From Candidatus Zixiibacteriota bacterium (GTDB taxonomy: Bacteria; Zixibacteria; MSB-5A5; RBG-16-43-9), in NCBI GenBank assembly GCA_022865345.1, contig JALHSU010000244.1:1-40691 (forward strand): a DNA stretch of 40,691 nucleotides, read 5' to 3'. Below are positions 1 through 8,434 of this stretch, one piece after another (position 1 is the stretch's first letter; each line of letters opens with the position of its first letter). The notes below the pieces were generated by a model. It was given only the letters and a program-made list of their open reading frames with translations. It did not search any database and was not told where the DNA came from. The position numbers and the translations under genes were made by a program.

Positions 1-234
1 AGTGGGACAGGTACAGTGCAGGCCAATGGTGGTAATGCAGATAATAGCTGGTTTACGAATTATTCCGGTGGCGGAGCAGGAGGTAGGATAGCGATACGCT
101 GGCAGACCGGGAGTATAGATGGCTGGACACTGAAGGTGCAGGGAGGGAGTCCTGCTTACGGTGGCAGCACGGCAGGTGGTGCAGGAACGATTTACACATA
201 TAACGGTCTTAAAATATTAGGAGAAAGAAGGTGA
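1..234 (+). CDS. C-terminal end of a glycine-rich surface protein (partial)
   Basis: The frame is open from the first base of the window, so the gene begins upstream. The visible 77 codons are rich in Gly, Ser and Asn, with segments such as [10 protein letters not shown] and GGAGTIYTY. These are typical of long repetitive beta-structured secreted proteins of FCB-group bacteria. No catalytic motif is visible. The stop codon overlaps the start of the next gene, so the two are probably co-transcribed, and the partner is a cohesin-dockerin protein; an extracellular or surface role is inferred. The glycine-rich repeats make any specific family call unsafe. Confidence 0.6.
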   Translation, partial: SGTGTVQANGGNADNSWFTNYSGGGAGGRIAIRWQTGSIDGWTLKVQGGSPAYGGSTAGGAGTIYTYNGLKILGERR

Positions 235-914
235 TGGAGATGAGAATACTTAAAAAAGCAATTCTTCTGGGATTAGTATTGTTTGTAATTTATGCAGTCC
301 CATTGTACGGTTCATCAATTGTTGTTTCAAATAAGTACGCAACCCCGGGAGATACAGCGGTTTTGATCAAAGTTTCTCTGAATAATACAAAACCCTATGC
401 TGGATTCGAATTTGGCCTGAATTTTAATTCCTCGCTACTTAATCTAAATAGGATCGAAGCCGCTTCCAGATTATCAGGACAGTCTGGGACCGGTTATTAT
501 GAGTTCTCTACCGGAAAAGCATCCCTTGTCGTGTTCGATTATAGCGGTGCAAGTTTACCCGCTGATTCCGGCATCATCTTCAATCTCTATTTTGATGTTA
601 CCTCCCAAACCACCAACGCCTATTCTATGATATCTATATCAGATGTGACCGCTGTTACAAACGACCTTCAGTATGATACAGTGGTCGTCAAGAATGGCGT
701 AATCTTAGTTGGACGTTCCTATGGTGACGCTAACGCAGACCAGAAGATAACGGTCGCAGACGTCGTATATATAGTGAATTATCTGTTCAAAGGAGGCCCT
801 GCACCTGTTCCACTTCAGGTCGCAGATTGTAATTGTGATGGTCAAGTGACTGTTGCTGACGTGATCTACTTGATCAACTACCTGTTCAAATTCGGCCCAA
901 AGCCGGGTTGCTGA
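231..914 (+). CDS. small secreted cohesin-dockerin protein
   Basis: This is a 227-residue exported protein. Residues 4-28 form a signal peptide. Residues about 30-160 look like a cohesin-type beta sandwich ([12 protein letters not shown], then [13 protein letters not shown]). Residues 164-224 are a type I-like dockerin with two calcium loops, around D166-D177 and D199-D210, each followed by a VADV(V/I)Y(I/L)(V/I)NYLFK helix. In cellulosome-like systems cohesin binds dockerin; here both are on one short protein, suggesting self-assembly or docking to a partner, which is inference. The first start, GTG at 231, overlaps the upstream stop. ATGs at 234 and 240 are alternatives; an AGGAG at 219-223 suits the first two. 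Confidence 0.75.
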   Translation: MMEMRILKKAILLGLVLFVIYAVPLYGSSIVVSNKYATPGDTAVLIKVSLNNTKPYAGFEFGLNFNSSLLNLNRIEAASRLSGQSGTGYYEFSTGKASLVVFDYSGASLPADSGIIFNLYFDVTSQTTNAYSMISISDVTAVTNDLQYDTVVVKNGVILVGRSYGDANADQKITVADVVYIVNYLFKGGPAPVPLQVADCNCDGQVTVADVIYLINYLFKFGPKPGC

Positions 915-938
915 AAGCAGTTTAGAGTTTGTAGTTTG

Positions 939-963
939 CTGTAGGGGCGAGGTTCCCTTGCCC
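939..963. repeat. imperfect palindromic repeat (GGGC...GCCC type)
   Basis: A short imperfect inverted repeat (GGGCGAGG / CCCTTGCCC) lies between two convergent genes. It resembles the other intergenic palindromes of the window but is a single degenerate copy. Confidence 0.3.
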
Positions 964-1005
964 AAGTTATTGAGATGAAGAAACCCTGTCTCTATTAAAT
1001 AAACT

Positions 1006-3012
1006 CTATCCCCCCAACTCTTTCATCTTCGCACTTATATCCTGAATCATCTTATCATCCAAATTCTGGTTATGTCCGCCGAAGCTTTTATCCTTTTCCA
1101 ATAAATCCAGTCTTTCCTGGATATATTCTATCCCCTTTTTCTGTTCAGAGGTCAATTTCTCTTTCTTCCTTTCCTGCAAGACGAACTCGTTAATCTTTAT
1201 TAACTCATCCTTAATCTCTTTCTGCTTATCATCCAGCATCTGGACGTAATCTTTCTCGTGACAGTTCGTGCACACGCTCCGGACTATCTCTGCGGTCTGG
1301 TTGAATTTTATCTCGGTGTGACAATCACGACATCCCAAATCCGGCATCAAAGGAGCTATAGGCTGGTAATCTAAGACCCTGGTACCTTTACGGAAAGCTT
1401 CCTGAACCGGATGACAGCTTTCGCAGTCCTGCCTTTTGTTGTGGTGGCAGTTATTGCAGCTTTCAGCAGACAAGATTAGCTCTCCATGTTTCCTCTGGTT
1501 GGAATGACAGTTCACACAGGGAAGATTTGCCTTGACCAGATGTACCTGATGAGAGAAAGTCCTGCCAAAAGCTGTTCCTGTCTTGGTCTCTATCCCCAGG
1601 TGACAGCTGTAACATTCCGATTTGGGAGTAATCGAGGGTAAAGATAAAACTGGAACCTGATAGCTGGAGCCTATTGCCTTCATCCCTTCTTTCAACTTTT
1701 GGTTGGCAACCTGCAGAAGCTGGATAGAATATTTCACATTGTGGACTCCTTTACCCTCTCTGACCAAATCTATATTTCCCTTAGCCTCCTCAATTAACGA
1801 TTTGCTTTTCAGATAAGCCTCACCTTTCTTCTGTGTTACCTTCAGCTCGTTCTCTGCTCGATTCAAAGCCGGTATCATTTGAGAAAGCCCTTGACCTATG
1901 ACCTTCTTCCATTCCTCTAAAATCTGTCCGTAATTTCCTCCGTGGCAGGAAACACAGGCAGCCGGTGAGGCGAACGCGCTTGTTCCTTTGAGCTGATCTC
2001 CTTTATGAGAAATATGACATCCAGTGCAGCTCACTCTCATCAAAAACATAGGATCCGGCATTTGCTCCGTCCCTGTTCCACCCGTGCCCAAGAAAAGCTC
2101 CTTTTGTGCGGCATGATGCCCGGGATGGCAGGAATTGCAATCCACTTCTATAGTCTGAGCCATCGAAACCATCTTATGTTTGATCTCGTCGTGGCACCTG
2201 AGGCAATCGACCTTGTGCTTAGTCACGTGATACATATGCATAAGCAAAACGTCATTATATTTTTCCAGACGTTCAGGCTCAGTATGACAGTTAAAGCACT
2301 TTTCTTTAGACACGTTACCCTCTCCCTGAACCACCTGGAGATGGCATTTCATACAGTCTATTCCTAATTTGACCCCTTCCTGATGGTCGAATTTTACTCC
2401 CTGATATTCCACCACTGAGGTCGGGGCGCCGTGACAGGAAGGACACCCGCCCAGAGGTTTCTCGCCTTTCACTTCCTTGAAATGACAGAGAAAACAGGTG
2501 TTGGTGGTAACGGTCATATGGACCCTCTGGACAATCTGGGAATGACAACTGGTGCAGCGCAGTTTTTTACCCCTTTTCATCTCAGATAGATGCGGGGTAT
2601 GGTCAAACAGGATGTTCCCGAAGCTCACTTTCCCCTGAAGTAGCCTTCTTTCGTGACAGTCCGGCCTTAAGCAGCTCTGGTCAGAAATTTCCACCCAGGG
2701 CCTGCTCTTTCCATAAGTTCCGGTCATATATTTCGCTACCGAGACTATTGCTTCGAATTTGCCTCTCAGCTCATTCTGCACACCAGGTGGATAATGGCAA
2801 TCCACACAGGGGACCCTATTATGGGTAGAGGTCTTCCAGCCATCATAATAGGGCTGCATATAATGGCAGGTGATGCAGAACTTTGGTTTGGCAGTATATT
2901 CCACTCCGATGAAGGTAAGGATTATCCCGAAAACCACCAGGACTATCATGATCTTGACCAGCCTGACCATTGTCCTTTTGAATTTCTCTTTTTTGAAGAA
3001 ATCTAATTTCAT
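1006..3012 (-). CDS. membrane-anchored NapC/NirT-type multihaem cytochrome c, about 18 haems
   Basis: This 668-residue protein has one N-terminal membrane helix (about residues 17-38) and then a periplasmic part holding 17 CXXCH motifs plus one CX4CH (CLRPDCH), so about 18 covalent haems. The opening layout (helix, then CITCH, then CVDCH) is that of the NapC/NirT/NrfH quinol-dehydrogenase family, but the protein is several times longer than a 4-haem NapC. Two haem-free helical stretches, one between haems 12 and 13 and one at the C-terminus, look coiled-coil-like. It is last in an operon with a Rieske/cytochrome b pair. A role as an electron conduit from the quinol-oxidising core to a periplasmic or extracellular acceptor is inferred. 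The ATG at 3012 has only a weak ribosome site. Confidence 0.85.
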   Translation of the reverse strand: MKLDFFKKEKFKRTMVRLVKIMIVLVVFGIILTFIGVEYTAKPKFCITCHYMQPYYDGWKTSTHNRVPCVDCHYPPGVQNELRGKFEAIVSVAKYMTGTYGKSRPWVEISDQSCLRPDCHERRLLQGKVSFGNILFDHTPHLSEMKRGKKLRCTSCHSQIVQRVHMTVTTNTCFLCHFKEVKGEKPLGGCPSCHGAPTSVVEYQGVKFDHQEGVKLGIDCMKCHLQVVQGEGNVSKEKCFNCHTEPERLEKYNDVLLMHMYHVTKHKVDCLRCHDEIKHKMVSMAQTIEVDCNSCHPGHHAAQKELFLGTGGTGTEQMPDPMFLMRVSCTGCHISHKGDQLKGTSAFASPAACVSCHGGNYGQILEEWKKVIGQGLSQMIPALNRAENELKVTQKKGEAYLKSKSLIEEAKGNIDLVREGKGVHNVKYSIQLLQVANQKLKEGMKAIGSSYQVPVLSLPSITPKSECYSCHLGIETKTGTAFGRTFSHQVHLVKANLPCVNCHSNQRKHGELILSAESCNNCHHNKRQDCESCHPVQEAFRKGTRVLDYQPIAPLMPDLGCRDCHTEIKFNQTAEIVRSVCTNCHEKDYVQMLDDKQKEIKDELIKINEFVLQERKKEKLTSEQKKGIEYIQERLDLLEKDKSFGGHNQNLDDKMIQDISAKMKELGG

Positions 3013-3090
3013 TGTTGCCTGTATGGAATAAAACCGACACCCTTTTCCTTAAAGAATGCCGGTTTCAAAATTCAAAACATCTCTGGGAGA

Positions 3091-4347
3091 CTAAGCTTTC
3101 CCTTTTTCTTTTTCCTTTTCCAATTCATATTCCTCATCTGCCCTTTTTACCTTCAGATAAAGAACCACCACCACAAAAAAGATGAAAAGCCAGACTATAC
3201 CTAAGCCTACTCTTCTCATGCGCAGCGATTCCAGATAATTATGGACGGATGAGGTTATGTCTCCGGCCACGCTCCTTGCACCATTGGTAACTGGCTCCAC
3301 CTCAGACAGGAGCAGAGTATGGGATACTGGCTCCACCTGCAGCATATCAGTGTTCGCTTGTTCTAACTGAGTCTCATATTCTGATATATCCTGCCCTTTG
3401 GCTTTTGCCTTCCTGATTAGTCCCTTGGCTTTATCGATCTGATCGTCTGCTTCCAAGATCAAGGCTTTTATCTGCTGGCCTCTCTTGTAGGCACCAGAGC
3501 TGGTATCATGGCATTTGGAGCAGGTGTTATCAAACATCGACAGATCAGGATACTGGATAGCATGATTACTGTGACAGGAAGTACACTGAGACATTTTCTT
3601 CTTCTGCATCGCTTCAAAATGAGGGCTCTTGGCAAAATAGGTTTCCGAATTGATATGGCATTTTCCGCACACGTTCCCAACCTCTGAAACTCCAGGGGGA
3701 GCTGCCCCGTGGTTTCCATGACAGCTTGCACAGGTGGGAGCTGACCTGTCATTCTTTTCCAAAAGAGCTTTGCCGTGAACTCCAGAGGCATATTCCTCCA
3801 AGGTATTATAAGGAAGTTTATATTCTCCCATCAGCTTTTTGTTTGAATGGCAAACCGCACAGGTCTTCGGAAGGTTAACCGGGAAGACCTTATTCAGAGG
3901 GTCTTTGATTGAGGTGATGGTATGGCTGCCATGGCAGTCTACGCAGCCGGCCACATTGGCATCGTTCTTTTCAAAAAGAGCTATCCCGTGCTGACTGGTT
4001 CGATAATATTCTAATTGGTCAGTCAAGATGCCATACTGCCTCATCTTCTTTTTGTCCGCGTGACAATTGCCGCATAAGAGGACTAATTCCTTTTTGGAAG
4101 GCTTCCCCTTGAACCCTGCTCTGGAGGACATCGAGACTTCCGGGTCTAAACTATTCGGATCTCCGCCGTGACAGTCAGTGCAGAGGATACCTTTGTCAAA
4201 ATGTATGCTTTTCAGGTATTCGACTTTCTTCTCCCCGTGGCAGACCATACAGGAATAAGACTCTAAATCTATGGAAAAAGTTAGGGCAGGAAAAAGTAAG
4301 ACCGCAAATATGATCAGGCTGATTACTTTAAAAAGTTTCATTTTCAC
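3091..4347 (-). CDS. nine-haem membrane-anchored cytochrome c
   Basis: The protein has about 418 residues, with a signal peptide at residues 1-25, nine CXXCH motifs between about residues 33 and 280, a helical haem-free region at about 290-370 and a single C-terminal membrane helix near 382-402, followed by a charged tail. Repeated HG...LFEKND and CXXCHGSH-type blocks supply extra histidines that probably ligate haem iron. The gene overlaps the upstream subunit IV gene through a GTG start (GTGA overlap); an ATG two codons later starts just after that stop and is equally possible. Its place right after cytochrome b suggests that it replaces cytochrome c1/f as electron acceptor of the Rieske protein; this is inference. 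Confidence 0.85.
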   Translation of the reverse strand: MKMKLFKVISLIIFAVLLFPALTFSIDLESYSCMVCHGEKKVEYLKSIHFDKGILCTDCHGGDPNSLDPEVSMSSRAGFKGKPSKKELVLLCGNCHADKKKMRQYGILTDQLEYYRTSQHGIALFEKNDANVAGCVDCHGSHTITSIKDPLNKVFPVNLPKTCAVCHSNKKLMGEYKLPYNTLEEYASGVHGKALLEKNDRSAPTCASCHGNHGAAPPGVSEVGNVCGKCHINSETYFAKSPHFEAMQKKKMSQCTSCHSNHAIQYPDLSMFDNTCSKCHDTSSGAYKRGQQIKALILEADDQIDKAKGLIRKAKAKGQDISEYETQLEQANTDMLQVEPVSHTLLLSEVEPVTNGARSVAGDITSSVHNYLESLRMRRVGLGIVWLFIFFVVVVLYLKVKRADEEYELEKEKEKGKA

Positions 4348-4871
4348 TTGTTTTTCGGCTCCTCAACTTTTTGAGAACCGCCTTCCTTTTTTACCGGTTC
4401 AACTTTATGAGGTATCCCTTTCAGATCGAAATGATATTTCTTTCCCAGAATTGTCCGGGTCGATTCAGAGATATATCCGAGAAAGCCAAAGATGAATGCG
4501 AAAATTATGACGATTATCCCGATAGACCAGGCTAACCTTCTTTTAGAAGGTTCTCTGTCCGGCTTTTTCTCTATGAAGGGGATTAATAGAAGGATTATGA
4601 GGGCAATTCCTATTCCCAGAATTCCCAGGATCTTGGGCACGTATTTGAGAAGCTGGTACCCTGCCAGAAAATACCATTCCGGCTTGATCCCCTCAGGGGT
4701 CTGGAACGGGTTTGCCTTTTCCTCCAGGCCGAAAGAGAAAAGCACTGCCAGGGAAAGCAGAACCCCGAAGAGAAGAAAGGCAACGATAACCTCTTTTAAG
4801 AGATGGTTCGGAAAAAAAGGTTTCCCTTCTTCTGTCTCTTCTTCATTCTTTTTATTTAATTCTTCTTCCAT
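4344..4871 (-). CDS. cytochrome b subunit IV-like protein (C-terminal half of split cytochrome b)
   Basis: This 175-residue protein has three predicted membrane helices (about 28-48, 79-99 and 114-134) and a PEWYFL segment at residues 64-69. PEWY is the quinol-oxidation-site signature of the cytochrome b C-terminal domain. In the b6f complex and in some bacterial complexes this domain is a separate polypeptide, as here. A charged N-terminus and a Lys/Glu-rich C-terminus flank the membrane part. It follows the b6-like gene after a 128-bp gap filled by a dispersed repeat, and it overlaps the 9-haem gene. The arrangement supports a b6f-type quinol:acceptor oxidoreductase core. Confidence 0.9.
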   Translation of the reverse strand: MEEELNKKNEEETEEGKPFFPNHLLKEVIVAFLLFGVLLSLAVLFSFGLEEKANPFQTPEGIKPEWYFLAGYQLLKYVPKILGILGIGIALIILLLIPFIEKKPDREPSKRRLAWSIGIIVIIFAFIFGFLGYISESTRTILGKKYHFDLKGIPHKVEPVKKEGGSQKVEEPKNK

Positions 4872-4887
4872 AATTATTGAGTATTTT

Positions 4888-4956
4888 TGGAGTGTACATC
4901 TTCAGGTTTACCCTTGCATAAGCTTTACAAAGATAAAGCTAAAGCTTTATACTCCA
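4888..4956. repeat. dispersed palindromic repeat family 1, copy inside the cytochrome operon
   Basis: TGGAGT is followed by a degenerate hairpin, then ATAAAGCTAAAGCTTTAT (a perfect palindrome with a 2-nt centre at 4933-4950), then ACTCCA. The terminal TGGAGT and ACTCCA are inverted. Related copies lie at 12103, 12220, 13456 and 40283. It sits between the cytochrome b6-like and subunit IV genes. Confidence 0.7.
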
Positions 4957-4999
4957 GTCTTTTCGTCTCACGTCTTACGTCCCACTTTTCCCGTCTTTT

Positions 5000-5743
5000 T
5001 TACAGAGGCTTTGCCACTCCCTGCCTTTTGATCATAGCGAAATGAACTGCTAAGAACATGGCAGTTATCCAAGGGAGAATGAGAACGTGCACGGAATAGA
5101 AACGGGTCAGGGTGTCACCGGTTACGTTCTGGCTGCCTCTTAACAGTACCAGAAGATAGCTGCCGATTAAGGGCACACCGCCTGCCACCTCAGTTCCTAT
5201 GGTAGTTCCCCAGAACGACTTCTGGTCCCAGGGAAGCAGATAGCCGGTAAATCCAAAACCCATAGTCAGAGCAAGTAGAACCACGCCCACCATCCAGTTT
5301 AACTCCCTGGGGTTTTTGAAGGCTCCGTGGAAATAGACCCGGCCCATATGGATTAAAACCGTTATTATCATCAGGTTTGCGCCCCAGGCATGAATCTGTC
5401 TTATCAGCCATCCCAGAGGAACCGTATTGGTGATGAATTTCACGCTGGTATAGGCGTCTGCAGCGGATGGTTTGTAGTAGATGGCCAAGAGGATTCCGGT
5501 AACAACCTGGATGACAAATAACAGGAAAGTCATCCCGCCGAAACAGTACAGAAAGTTGAGTCTCTTTGGAACCGGTTTCTTGAGAAGTTTCTGCAGACCT
5601 TCTTTAACATCCAGCCTTTGATCCAGCTCTCCGTAGATTACCGGGAATATATCTAAGAGCACCCCCACCATTTGCCTTAAATTCAACCGCTCTTCGGTCC
5701 AGCGTCTTATCTTCGGACCTAAATTCTTTTCCTTCTGATCCAT
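5000..5743 (-). CDS. cytochrome b6-like protein of a Rieske/cytochrome b complex
   Basis: This 247-residue protein carries four membrane helices and the haem-ligand histidines of cytochrome b: H118 and H132 in one helix, H219 and H234 in another. The 15-residue step between the second pair is the b6 type rather than the bc1 type. LNFLYCFGG places Cys67 where cytochrome b6 has Cys35, which covalently holds the extra haem ci. LPWDQ and the RFYSVH segment also match b6. The N-terminus is about 32 residues longer than plant b6. It begins one base after the Rieske gene ends. It probably oxidises menaquinol in the inner membrane. Confidence 0.92.
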   Translation of the reverse strand: MDQKEKNLGPKIRRWTEERLNLRQMVGVLLDIFPVIYGELDQRLDVKEGLQKLLKKPVPKRLNFLYCFGGMTFLLFVIQVVTGILLAIYYKPSAADAYTSVKFITNTVPLGWLIRQIHAWGANLMIITVLIHMGRVYFHGAFKNPRELNWMVGVVLLALTMGFGFTGYLLPWDQKSFWGTTIGTEVAGGVPLIGSYLLVLLRGSQNVTGDTLTRFYSVHVLILPWITAMFLAVHFAMIKRQGVAKPL

Positions 5744-5744
5744 T

Positions 5745-6197
5745 TTAAGCTAATCCTGCGACATAGATTACGTCTTTTGCTACCTCAACTTTATATTGAG
5801 GCAAAGGCTTGGGTGCGGGTCCTGAGATCACCTTGCCCTGATAATCGAAAAATGCGGCATGACAAGGGCATTTTAAAGTTTGCGAATCGGTTTCCCATTC
5901 CACCATACATCCTAAATGAGTGCATTTCATATCCACCGCAAAAAATCCTGCCTGAACGTGCATCACCATAACGTTTTTCCCCTGATAGACCACCGGCTTG
6001 GCTTTTCCGACAGGTAAATCACCCACTGGTCCCGCCTCTACCTTTTCCGCCTTTTCCGCTCCCCCTTCCTTCCTCGGGGGATAAACGTAGGTGAAAATCG
6101 AGCCCAGAACTGCCAGAGCAGACACAACTATAGAGCCACCAAGCGCATAATCCAGAAAAGTCCTGCGGGAGATCTTCTTTTCGTCTTTTAGATCCAT
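5745..6197 (-). CDS. Rieske iron-sulfur protein with altered cluster-binding loop
   Basis: This 150-residue protein starts with a twin-arginine-like anchor (SRRTFLDY, then a hydrophobic helix at about 17-40) and ends in a Rieske fold. The 2Fe-2S ligands are in CTHLGC and CPCH. After CPCH the usual G-S-x-Y pattern is A-A-F-F, so both the serine and the tyrosine that hydrogen-bond the cluster in mitochondrial proteins are missing. Loss of these bonds is known to lower the redox potential, which fits a menaquinol-based chain. It is the first gene of the five-gene operon, with a strong promoter upstream. Confidence 0.92.
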   Translation of the reverse strand: MDLKDEKKISRRTFLDYALGGSIVVSALAVLGSIFTYVYPPRKEGGAEKAEKVEAGPVGDLPVGKAKPVVYQGKNVMVMHVQAGFFAVDMKCTHLGCMVEWETDSQTLKCPCHAAFFDYQGKVISGPAPKPLPQYKVEVAKDVIYVAGLA

Positions 6198-6263
6198 CGA
6201 TTTAAACTCTCTTTTCGATCCATCCTTGTTACTTTTTTCACAATCAGGACAACTTAAGTAGAC

Positions 6264-6291
6264 ATTATATTAAAAAACAAGAATTTGTCAA
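6264..6291 (-). promoter_or_regulatory. sigma70-like promoter of the Rieske/cytochrome operon
   Basis: On the minus strand TTGACA (6286-6291) and TATAAT (6264-6269) are separated by 16 bases. Both boxes match the consensus perfectly and lie about 65 bases upstream of the Rieske start at 6197. Confidence 0.75.
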
Positions 6292-6530
6292 GCAAAAAAG
6301 TTTAACTATTTTATACTTTTACGATTTTGTTACTCCAGAACGCATTGTTAAAACGGTTGGTCAGCAGACTTCGCATCTTCCATAACTGCAAGCTCACCTG
6401 TCTTGATGCCTCGACTGGTCTCAAAAAAGAGAACTAACCTCCACAGTTTTTATCAGATTGATGAATTATTATTGATTTTTTCTATTTATTTTCATACCCT
6501 TTAGATCAAAATAAATTGGGACTTGAACAA
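6292..6530. other. rest of the intergenic gap between the cytochrome operon and the glycosyltransferase
   Basis: The gap between divergent genes at 6197 and 6531 is 333 bases. Apart from the promoter above, I see no open frame, repeat or clear RNA structure. It must hold the promoter of the plus-strand gene, but no clear one could be picked. Confidence 0.4.
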
Positions 6531-8324
6531 ATGAACATCGCCTTAATCTTATCCCAGCTTGAAGTAACCGGAGCTGAAGCCTACGCAGTCTCTCTGGCTG
6601 ACTATCTTATCAGGCGCGGTCATACGGTCACAATCGTATCTGATACCCTGACTCTTAAGACCTCTGCCCAATACCTGAAAATGGATCTGAACCACAGGTC
6701 CTTTCCGAACCGGCTCAAGCATATATACCTGCTTTCCAGGTTAATAAAAGAAAAAGATGTCGACATTCTTCACGCCTTTTCCCGTGCTTCTGGCTGGGTT
6801 AGCTTCTTCGCCTCCAGGATTTGTGGAATACCTCTTATTACCACTGTCCATGGGAGGCAGCATCTACACCTCTCTAGAAAAATCTTGAAGGGATTTGGCA
6901 ATTACATAATCGCCGTCTGCGAAAACATAAAAGACCATCTAGTCGAGGACTTAGGTGTGAAGGAGAAAAAAATCGAGGTTATCAGAAACGGTTTTGATTT
7001 TGAGGAATTCAAAAAATGTGCAGAGATAAAACCTGAGGAAAACTTAGTCTCACTTATCGGAAGATTGTCTGGTCCAAAAGGAGAGGTCGCTTATCAGATA
7101 ATAAAAGAAGTTTTATCAAATGTCCCGGGAATAAAAGTCAACGTAATTGGAGGTAGCCCCGCACCAGAAAGGTTCAAAAAACTATCCAGAACCAATCCTG
7201 AAATAAACTTCCTGGGATTCAAAGAAGACATTTTACATCAAATCAGCAAATCTCAAGTCGTCATCGGGTCTGGCAGAATTGCCATCTCCAGCCTTGCCCT
7301 CGGAGTTCCAACTATTGCTGTCGGGGAATCCTGTTCAATCGGGCTGGTTACCAGAGAGAATATATCCGAAGCCTTAAAAAGCAATTTTGGAGACATCGCC
7401 AAAACCCCTTCTTTCGATTATGGGAAAATCAGAGCAGATCTAATCTATGCTCTCAAAGAAAAACCTGATGATTCAGGTCTAAAGGCGATCATCCAGGAAC
7501 AATTCGACATCGAAAAGGTGGGAAAAAGAATTGAATCCATCTACCGGAAATTGATCGCTTACAAGAAAAAGAAAGAAATACCTATCCTCGCCTATCATAG
7601 AGTAGTTGAAAGTTCATCCGAAGCTGGAAGGCATGGAATTTATGTAACCAGAGAAAACTTCGACTGGCAGATGGAGTATCTGAAAAAGAAATGGTTCGTC
7701 ACCCTGACCTTCAGAGATTATGCCAATTTAACCGAAGAGCAAAAAAAATATGGAAAATATATTTTTCTGACTTTTGATGATGGGTATGAGGACAATTACC
7801 GGGTCGCTTTTCCGATATTGAGAAAATACGGGTTCAAAGCCACGGTTTTCCTGGTGGCTGACAAACAGACAAACGAATGGGACAGGGCCGAATCCTCTGA
7901 GCCGGAAGTGAGATTGCTTTCAAAAGGAGAAATCTTGGAGATGAAAAAACACGGAATAGAATTTGGCTCCCATACCCTGACCCATTCAGACTTGACCAAA
8001 ATCCCGCTCGAAGCAGCAAAAAAGGAAATTTTTGAATCCAAAAAGAAAATAGAAGAAATTATACAAGATGAAGTGATAACTTTTGCCTATCCTTATGGAA
8101 AGCTGAACCAGAATTTAAAAGAATTCGTCAAACAAGCGGGCTATAAATTTGGAATAGCCACAGATTCAGGTTCGGCAGCCCTGGATGTGGACTGGTATGA
8201 AATAAGAAGGATTCTCCTCTTCCCCAAAACAGGCAAAAGAAGCTTCAGGCGAAAAGTAAGCGGCCGTTATAATTTCTGGAAGAGGAAAGAGAAGAAAATA
8301 AATCAAATTAAAGAAAATACTTAG
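6531..8324 (+). CDS. glycosyltransferase (GT4-like) fused to a NodB polysaccharide deacetylase
   Basis: From the ATG at 6531 the protein has 597 residues; an in-frame TTG at 6516 would add five. Residues 1 to about 345 look like a GT-B glycosyltransferase: MNIALILSQLEVTGAEAYA resembles the GT4 N-terminal loop, and HGRQHLHLS and VIRNGFDFEEF follow. Residues about 352-590 are a NodB-type deacetylase: the metal-binding TFDDG lies at 414-418, the HXXXH pair at H481 and H485, then FAYPYGK. Both halves keep their key residues. Inferred role: transfer of an N-acetylated sugar and its deacetylation in making a cell-envelope polysaccharide or glycolipid. No signal peptide is visible, so it would act in the cytosol, unusual for NodB enzymes. 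Confidence 0.85.
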   Translation: MNIALILSQLEVTGAEAYAVSLADYLIRRGHTVTIVSDTLTLKTSAQYLKMDLNHRSFPNRLKHIYLLSRLIKEKDVDILHAFSRASGWVSFFASRICGIPLITTVHGRQHLHLSRKILKGFGNYIIAVCENIKDHLVEDLGVKEKKIEVIRNGFDFEEFKKCAEIKPEENLVSLIGRLSGPKGEVAYQIIKEVLSNVPGIKVNVIGGSPAPERFKKLSRTNPEINFLGFKEDILHQISKSQVVIGSGRIAISSLALGVPTIAVGESCSIGLVTRENISEALKSNFGDIAKTPSFDYGKIRADLIYALKEKPDDSGLKAIIQEQFDIEKVGKRIESIYRKLIAYKKKKEIPILAYHRVVESSSEAGRHGIYVTRENFDWQMEYLKKKWFVTLTFRDYANLTEEQKKYGKYIFLTFDDGYEDNYRVAFPILRKYGFKATVFLVADKQTNEWDRAESSEPEVRLLSKGEILEMKKHGIEFGSHTLTHSDLTKIPLEAAKKEIFESKKKIEEIIQDEVITFAYPYGKLNQNLKEFVKQAGYKFGIATDSGSAALDVDWYEIRRILLFPKTGKRSFRRKVSGRYNFWKRKEKKINQIKENT

Positions 8325-8434
8325 CCAATTTATTCTTGACAAATAGAGGATTAGGTAGCTTTCTTGTAGAAAAAGTTGATAATGAAAAATGCAAAAAATA
8401 TAGGCAAATAACAACTTTGAAAAACTCACTGAAA

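Noticed and set aside
8336-8341. TTGACA as a -35 box before the DUF2254-like gene
   Set aside because: No -10-like sequence lies 16-18 bases downstream.
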